A stretch of DNA of 64,000 bases, taken from NCBI GenBank assembly GCA_023853785.1, contig JAJIRX010000859.1, positions 434,001 to 498,000 on the forward strand. The letters run 5' to 3'. Of this stretch, positions 58,565 through 64,000 are shown piece after piece (positions within the stretch are counted from its first letter, which is position 1; the number at the start of each line of letters is the position of its first letter). The stretch comes from Psilocybe azurescens (taxonomy: Eukaryota; Basidiomycota; Agaricomycetes; Agaricales; Agrocybaceae). The translations under genes and the position numbers were made by a program. The notes beneath the pieces were generated by a model. The model searched no databases and had not been told where the DNA came from. It saw nothing but the letters and a program-made list of their open reading frames with translations.

Positions 58565-59794
58565 TCAGGAAACAACACTAGCAGGTGGTGCATTTGGAGC
58601 TCCAAGATCAGTGATAGGCCCGTTCTGAGCAGTATTGCTAGTGGGGATTGTAGGATTGCCCCAGGGTGAAACGCCATACGGTCCTTCAACTACAGCTTGT
58701 CCCCATTTCGAGTCGTCAAATCCGGGGTTGATGAACCCAGCAGGGCTAGGAACTGCAGTGCTGAACTTCCAGCTTGCATCTGTGTTCACAAACGCATTCG
58801 CGCCGCATCCACAGGCACAGCCCCTTATTTGGCCTGAAGCAAGAAGAGAGGCTGGGCCGCCGTCGTTATTTGCGTAAACGGCGATGGTTACAGTGTTGCT
58901 TGGGATGAAATTGACCTGGTAGCGCTGAGCGGCACCGAAGGTGCGTCCAGAACCTGCAACAAGGCCATTGATATAGAGAGTGTACTCGTTATCTGCGACG
59001 ATGTCCATGGTAATAGTGTCCGCGAGCTGTCCACCGGAGAGAGTGACCACCTTGCGGAACGCGCGACCACCCACTGGGGCACTTCCACTCACGACCTCGT
59101 TTGTCCAGATCCACGTCGCGGATGTCAGGGACGGACCAGGGTCTTGGGTTTCGGGGGGGATGTTGATGACATATGGTCCAGTGTTCCAAGGGTACGTAGT
59201 AAGTGGACCTTGTACAAATGGAGGGGGCCAGTTGCTGTCATCGTATGCAACCTGCTCGAACCCTGCAGGTGCGCCTGCAATACCGTGCCACTCGCTGTCA
59301 GTGACTATTGTCTCCGTGTATCCGTCTGTGTAGCGAACTTGTATAGCTGCGATAGCCCCCGCAGCGTTGCCCACGTTCGAAGCCGTTCCCGATGGAACGT
59401 TTTGGCCCTCAATAGCGAAGACGTTGCAGTCGGGCACGAGCGGCACACAGTAACGATGGGCATATCGGAGGTCGTTTCCGGTTCCGATTTGTCGTCCGTT
59501 GACGAAGAGGGTAAAAACGTTGTCGACGGTGATGAGGATGTTGGCAGAGAGCGGGGTCTTGCCAGCTGGTGGATAGTAATCTCGCCGGAAGGTGGCATTG
59601 CCGGGAGGATACGTGGTGCCATCCGCTGCGCGGCCTGGAATCCAGATCCACTGAGCTCCAGTGAAGTCGAGGGCGGCAACAGCAGCCAGGTGGGTAGCCA
59701 CTACGCAAATTCCAAATATTGCTGCAAAACGAAATAAAGATTTAGGTTACGTGGTCATCGTTGATCATTAGCCGCAGATAATACCTTTGAGCAT
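58565..59794 (-). CDS. Secreted protein with two galactose-binding-like (jelly-roll) modules
   Basis: Predicted extracellular protein, about 385 residues. The first exon is only ten bases (MLK plus one base), joined by an intron (ATGCTCAAAG^gtatta ... gttttgcag) to IFGICVVATHLAAVAAL, completing the signal peptide. Two related beta-sandwich modules follow: module 1 with GAQWIWIPGR, FRRDYY, TVDNVFTLFVNGRQIGTG and a late DDSNWPPPFVQGP; module 2 with SATWIWTNE, FRKVVTL, VADNEYTLYINGLVAGSG and DDSKWGQAVVEGPYG. The W-I-W start, F-x-x-L-x-V-N-G loop and DD-S-x-W end repeat in both, as in galactose-binding-like domains of plant-wall enzymes, but no catalytic domain follows. A lectin-like or carbohydrate-binding role is inferred. 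Confidence 0.75.
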
Positions 59795-59851
59795 GTTCAG
59801 TTCTGGGAGTGTTCGAGTTGATTACTCTGAAGGTTAGCTTCTTCAACGGCC

Positions 59852-59863
59852 CTTTTATATATC
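59852..59863 (-). promoter_or_regulatory. TATA box of the jelly-roll protein gene
   Basis: The minus strand reads atatataaaagg about 58-70 bases upstream of the ATG at 59794. It is the clearest TATA element in the window and suggests strong regulated expression. Confidence 0.55.
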
Positions 59864-60421
59864 AGCAAACGCCCAATTCTTCTTTCTAGTTCTGATTACA
59901 TGACCTACCGTTCAGTTTAACATAAGCTATAGACTGGTTTTACATTTAGACTTGAGTATAAGCGCCTGCGGGCGTTAACGCTGGTAGCACTGGTCTTCCG
60001 CGCTCTGTCGGCGACACTCAGAAGCATCGCTGGTGCAATCTAGCTTACCATTTCTACTAGAAGGTCGCTATCAGTGTTTGCACGACTACAGGTGTTACAA
60101 TAGGCGTGCCGCTTTCCCTCCTAGACCCAAACAAGTGGAATGGAAGTAGTCCTTGCGCAGTTTTTCATGATGCTAGAACTTCCCGAAACTAACATAGCTG
60201 AAGCGAAACTCACCTACAGTATATAGCTCCGAAAAAATAGGCTCAAGTGCGGCTGTTTACACGCACGAAGAACGACGAAGGGTTGCTTGGATTTCTTAGC
60301 TCAACAGTACTGTTTTTGGTCTCCAGCCGATATTAGATATACAATTGTCTATTGATAATACAAAGCATACATAAAAACACATAGCAAAGAAAGCGCCGAG
60401 TGAAATAAAGAAAAGACCCCA
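59864..60421. other. Intergenic, 3' flank of DNA polymerase alpha
   Basis: No gene supported. Confidence 0.5.
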
Positions 60422-63400
60422 TCATAGCTTCATCGACGAGAAAATAGTGCCCAGGTCAATCCACCGGCGTCCACAATTATTCAGGTGTTTCTCCACGCAT
60501 TCCGCCAGAGTCCGCAATAACACTTGATTTTTAGCAATGATGGCTACCAAGTTTGCTGTGAAACGAATCAATAGAGTGAAGGATGTGATATGCGTTCGAC
60601 GTACAACGATTTTCTGGCCTCGCAGAATCAAGAGCCTTTTGCGTATCAAACAATGAGGCGAAAAACCTCAATTGGTTGTACAACTGGGTGTCAGAATACT
60701 GGTTGTGACATTAGCCATGATTTTTGTCACGCAGAAGAGACTAAGCAATACCTCAAATGTAACATGGCCTTTACATTCCGTACGCAAGCATCGTCGACCG
60801 TAAACGCCCATCATCCGAGTACGATTGTTACACGTTGAATCATCGCATACGGTCCAACCTTGATAATACTTGGATATTGATTCACGTATTTGGATCTCAA
60901 GTTGTGTTTGTAGGCTGCCTAAGCTAATGGTCTTGGTACATGAGGGACATGATGGGCCGGTCGGTTGCAAAATATCGGCCTAAAAGAGAATGTAAGTTAG
61001 GCATAGTTCCGAATCTAGTTAAAAAAAGAGTTTACCTCTGGGTCATTGAGCGGAAGGAAAGGAAGTTTGACTTGGCAGTGACGACATCGAATGATGAAGG
61101 GTGCTGCATCTCGGAAGCGTTCAGCATCTGACATCTGCGAGTCGAGACCGGAGAAAGCCCTGTCCTCAACGCCGCCCACGGCAGTTCGGTAACGCATAGG
61201 GTCGAGGCCTGCACCTGAAATGAGTAAACATAACTAAGATATGGCAAATCAAGAACGAACCAAGGCATTCAGCCAAACGTGCTCGATCGGTGCCTTCAAT
61301 GGGGTCACAAAGACGTTCAACAGGAGGCAAGATTTGATGAGACAAATAGTGGTCGTAGTCTAATTGAAACTATGAGTTCAACACGATGAGAACACAGAGA
61401 AAAGCACTGCGTACCAATTTTTAATGCAGACCCTGCTTTTCGAAGTTCATCTGGGTGCTTGGCACGATCAGCCTGCCCAGTTTTTGAGCTCTCCTCGCCT
61501 TCAGCTAAGCAGAAGATGTAAGGGATGACATCTCCGTTCCTTGCTGATCCACCCCTCTGCTTCATTCGCAGAGCAACTTGAACGTGTGGCTGGCTTTTGG
61601 CGTCGGGATAATCCTCAGGATTTTTTCCAAGACGCTGAGGCAGATATGAGCAAACAGAGAAACAGAAGTTGCATCAGGCATTACCTTGTTGACGATGTAA
61701 TCATCTATCTTAATAGATCCGCTACGAACACTCTCTCCAATATTTGTAAGATATTCGTGAATATTCTCCACCACATTCTCAGTCACTTCTCCAGAAAGAA
61801 TTTGCTCGAGGACATATCTGATAAACAGGTTAGACGGCTGAAACATGACGAGGAACCGAATGCCGACTCACTGAGAAACTTGTTTCGACAGCTTGCAATA
61901 TTCTCGTCGCTTCATGTCTAGTCCTTTGATTTCGTGACTAGTCTTGGTGCCGTCGTCGACTTTAAGGGCCGCATATTTCTTCTTCTGAAGCAACAGCAAT
62001 CTCTGAAAGACGCCATCAAGATCAATCTCCAGCAGCTTGTAACGATCGTTGACGGCCTTCTTGAACAAAGCAGAGATCTTCAACGCTTCAGCGAGATCAG
62101 TGACGTTCGAGTTGACGAAAACAGAATCTGTGTCTCCATACACGACCTAGTAAATGCGTTTACGATCAGTGCACATTCCAGACTAAATGAGATGGTGCCT
62201 ACTTCAAGGTTAAGACTTTCCGCTAACTCTTTTGTATGTGTCAGGATCTCTCTTCCCTTGTGGGTGGTAAGAGCGGCAAGAGGCCGGGCGTAAAACCTCG
62301 AATATTCGAATCCGAGACATCCGTACATACTGTTGGCAGTGAGTTTGAGAGCCTGCTGCTTAATATCATACTGCAAAGCATAAATATCATTTTTCATCAT
62401 CGAAAAATCGTGAGCATGCATACCTGAAGAAGCTGGGCTGATGATGCGGTTCGATCTTTCATCAAGGACTTCACCTGCCGACGGCGGTTGACGAGAGTGG
62501 CAATAAGACGTGGAAGGACGCCCTGCAGAACGGTTGGTGAAGGCGGTTCGGGTATGCGTTCGTCGCCGTTCTTTACTCGCAAGTCAATGAAAATAAAAAG
62601 GTTAACGATAAGGCAGAAAATATAACATACCTCATCGTCTTCGACAGGTTCGACAGTCGTAAAATCGATGTTATACTCCTGAATGATACTGGGGTACAGC
62701 GAGTTGAAGTCCATGACCAGGATGTACTTGTCCCACAAGCCACGTTTCGGCTCAAAGACAAGACCTCCCTTGTATTTATCGCGTTTCTTCACTGCTTTCT
62801 TTCCGCCCTGTTCGTCATCCTCCTGGGGTTCCTCTTTGACGACAGCTTTCTTGCCATAGGTTTTATCAGGGCAGATATACTTCAACCGATGGAATTCGTG
62901 CAGAAGAATATATTCGTTACGCTCCGCACGGCCTCCGTTTAGTGTTTTATTCCTGTAATGCAATTGAGCATCTGTCGAGATTTAAAAAAGAATAATCGTA
63001 CCATGAATTACCAGCTAGATTCGTCAATTGTTTAGTCAGAGGCAAAATCTGAACTTTTGAGGCGATAGCCATCTGGAAATGAGCATCAAGCTCGCAATGC
63101 CGAACAAATTTCAGCATGGGTGCCGGCGTGGTAAGACTGCCATCAAGCTTGCTCGCAGTGTCATCCGGATCGAAGTCTTCGCGTTCGGTGTTCAAATGAG
63201 TTTTGCACATCTCAGTCATCGACCAAGTTGTCGAGGAAATCATAGTCTGTCCACCGCTTTAGAAAGGACTTTTATATCGAGAATGATGTAATATACCTTT
63301 GCTCCGTCGCTGGCGAGATCACAGAGTAAACGCCCGTTCAAGAACTTGAGATTGGACCCCTGCTTTCCGATGTTGGGCCATCGCGAACGCCTGAAGCGAC

Positions 63401-64000
63401 CCAGACGCGACCAATGATCGACCTTGAGATCGCGCATTCTGTTGAGGAGCACGTCCAGGGACACTCCAAGGAAATCATGGCCGACGATGATATCCGGGTC
63501 AGCTTTGTGGATAGTAACTATGGTCGCTATTAGAGCCAAATTGTTCACGGGATGATAGGAACACGTACCGAGCAAGCTGCTCAATAACATCCTTTCGTTT
63601 TTCATCGGCATGATCGATCCTTTCGTATTACTTTTGGCTTGCTTTTCGAAATTTGGAGGAAACTGATCCAAGGGCCGCACGAAGGTATGCACGGTGCATT
63701 TGAGTTTTTCAGGAGGTGTCGCATCGTGAATTTGCACTATCGAAAAAAAGATCGTCAAAAGTTGATAGACCACAACGATTTGGATACGCACTATTGTGCC
63801 AGATTCTGGCAGTCACACAAACCACCTCTCTGTTATTCTCTTGATGATTGACAACTGTACGGACGCATAAACTCATTACGTTCAGAGGAGGCTGCTCTTT
63901 GGGAGCGTTAACATCGGTCTCGGCGAATGGGTTGAAGTCCTTCGGGTTTGACACGGTAACTTCAAGTTTGCACCACGAAACCTAATATCGAAATTAGAAG
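60422..64000 (-). CDS. POL1: DNA polymerase alpha catalytic subunit (5' part off the window)
   Basis: B-family replicative polymerase that extends the RNA primer made by primase at origins and lagging-strand starts. Visible from an exon starting near 63980 ([19 protein letters not shown]) to the stop at 60422-60424. Order: exonuclease-like domain remnants ([13 protein letters not shown]); motif [18 protein letters not shown]; motif [15 protein letters not shown]; motif C YGDTDS with both acidic residues; thumb region ([10 protein letters not shown]); C-terminal zinc-binding region with CRHCQV, CPSCTK, CDDSTC and CLRTEC. The final exon ends GTIFSSMKL. About a dozen short introns are present; one acceptor near 62570 is gagtaaag, giving [13 protein letters not shown]. 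No frame damage was found. The N-terminal primase-side region lies to the right of the window. Confidence 0.95.

Overview
The window is a nuclear contig from a mushroom-forming basidiomycete (Agaricomycetes). The evidence is dense short introns (mostly about 45-70 nt, GT...YAG), a FunK1-type fungal kinase, small GFA-domain proteins and secreted proteins of basidiomycete type, beside ordinary eukaryotic housekeeping genes. No species can be named from the sequence. No tRNA, rRNA, CRISPR array or complete transposable element was recognised.

Layout. 1-9.3 kb is an accessory region. A FunK1 kinase gene runs off the left edge and is repeated at 3.07-5.56 kb as a broken copy, with three tandem-type GFA/CENP-V-domain genes among and after them. 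9.5-17.4 kb is metabolic and housekeeping: a Zim17/Hep1 zinc-finger protein, a homoserine O-acetyltransferase-like alpha/beta hydrolase, SAICAR synthase (ADE1) and a secreted M28 aminopeptidase. 17.8-24.3 kb holds two tandem kexin (Kex2/furin-like) genes; together with the aminopeptidase they make a small secretory-pathway protease group. 24.7-36.9 kb holds an unknown membrane protein, an EngB-type GTPase, a flavin-reductase-like protein, a conserved single-TM protein of unknown role, and a TMEM170-like protein, separated by long empty stretches. 39.3-47.9 kb holds a TEA/ATTS-domain transcription factor, a WDR5/Swd3-like WD40 protein and a GRAM-TBC Rab-GAP. 48-64 kb holds a secreted unknown protein, an F-box protein, an AKR7-type aldo-keto reductase, a secreted protein with two beta-sandwich modules, and the catalytic subunit of DNA polymerase alpha, whose N-terminus lies beyond the right edge.

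The strongest cross-cutting observation is that at least ten single-base deletions, many of them in short homopolymer runs, break otherwise well-conserved coding frames (kexin copy 1 twice, EngB, flavin reductase, both unknown membrane proteins, TMEM170-like, TEA factor twice, TBC tail). Several other genes (DNA polymerase alpha, SAICAR synthase, WD40, aminopeptidase, acetyltransferase) read cleanly. The pattern looks more like residual long-read assembly error than real gene decay, so frame breaks alone should not be taken as pseudogenes here. The second FunK1 copy is different: it also carries a nonsense codon and a substituted metal-binding Asp. I found no convincing undescribed system. The best leads are the duplicated kexin pair, the FunK1 duplication with a decaying copy, and the 13-nt micro-exon plus frame-rescuing intron in the EngB gene.
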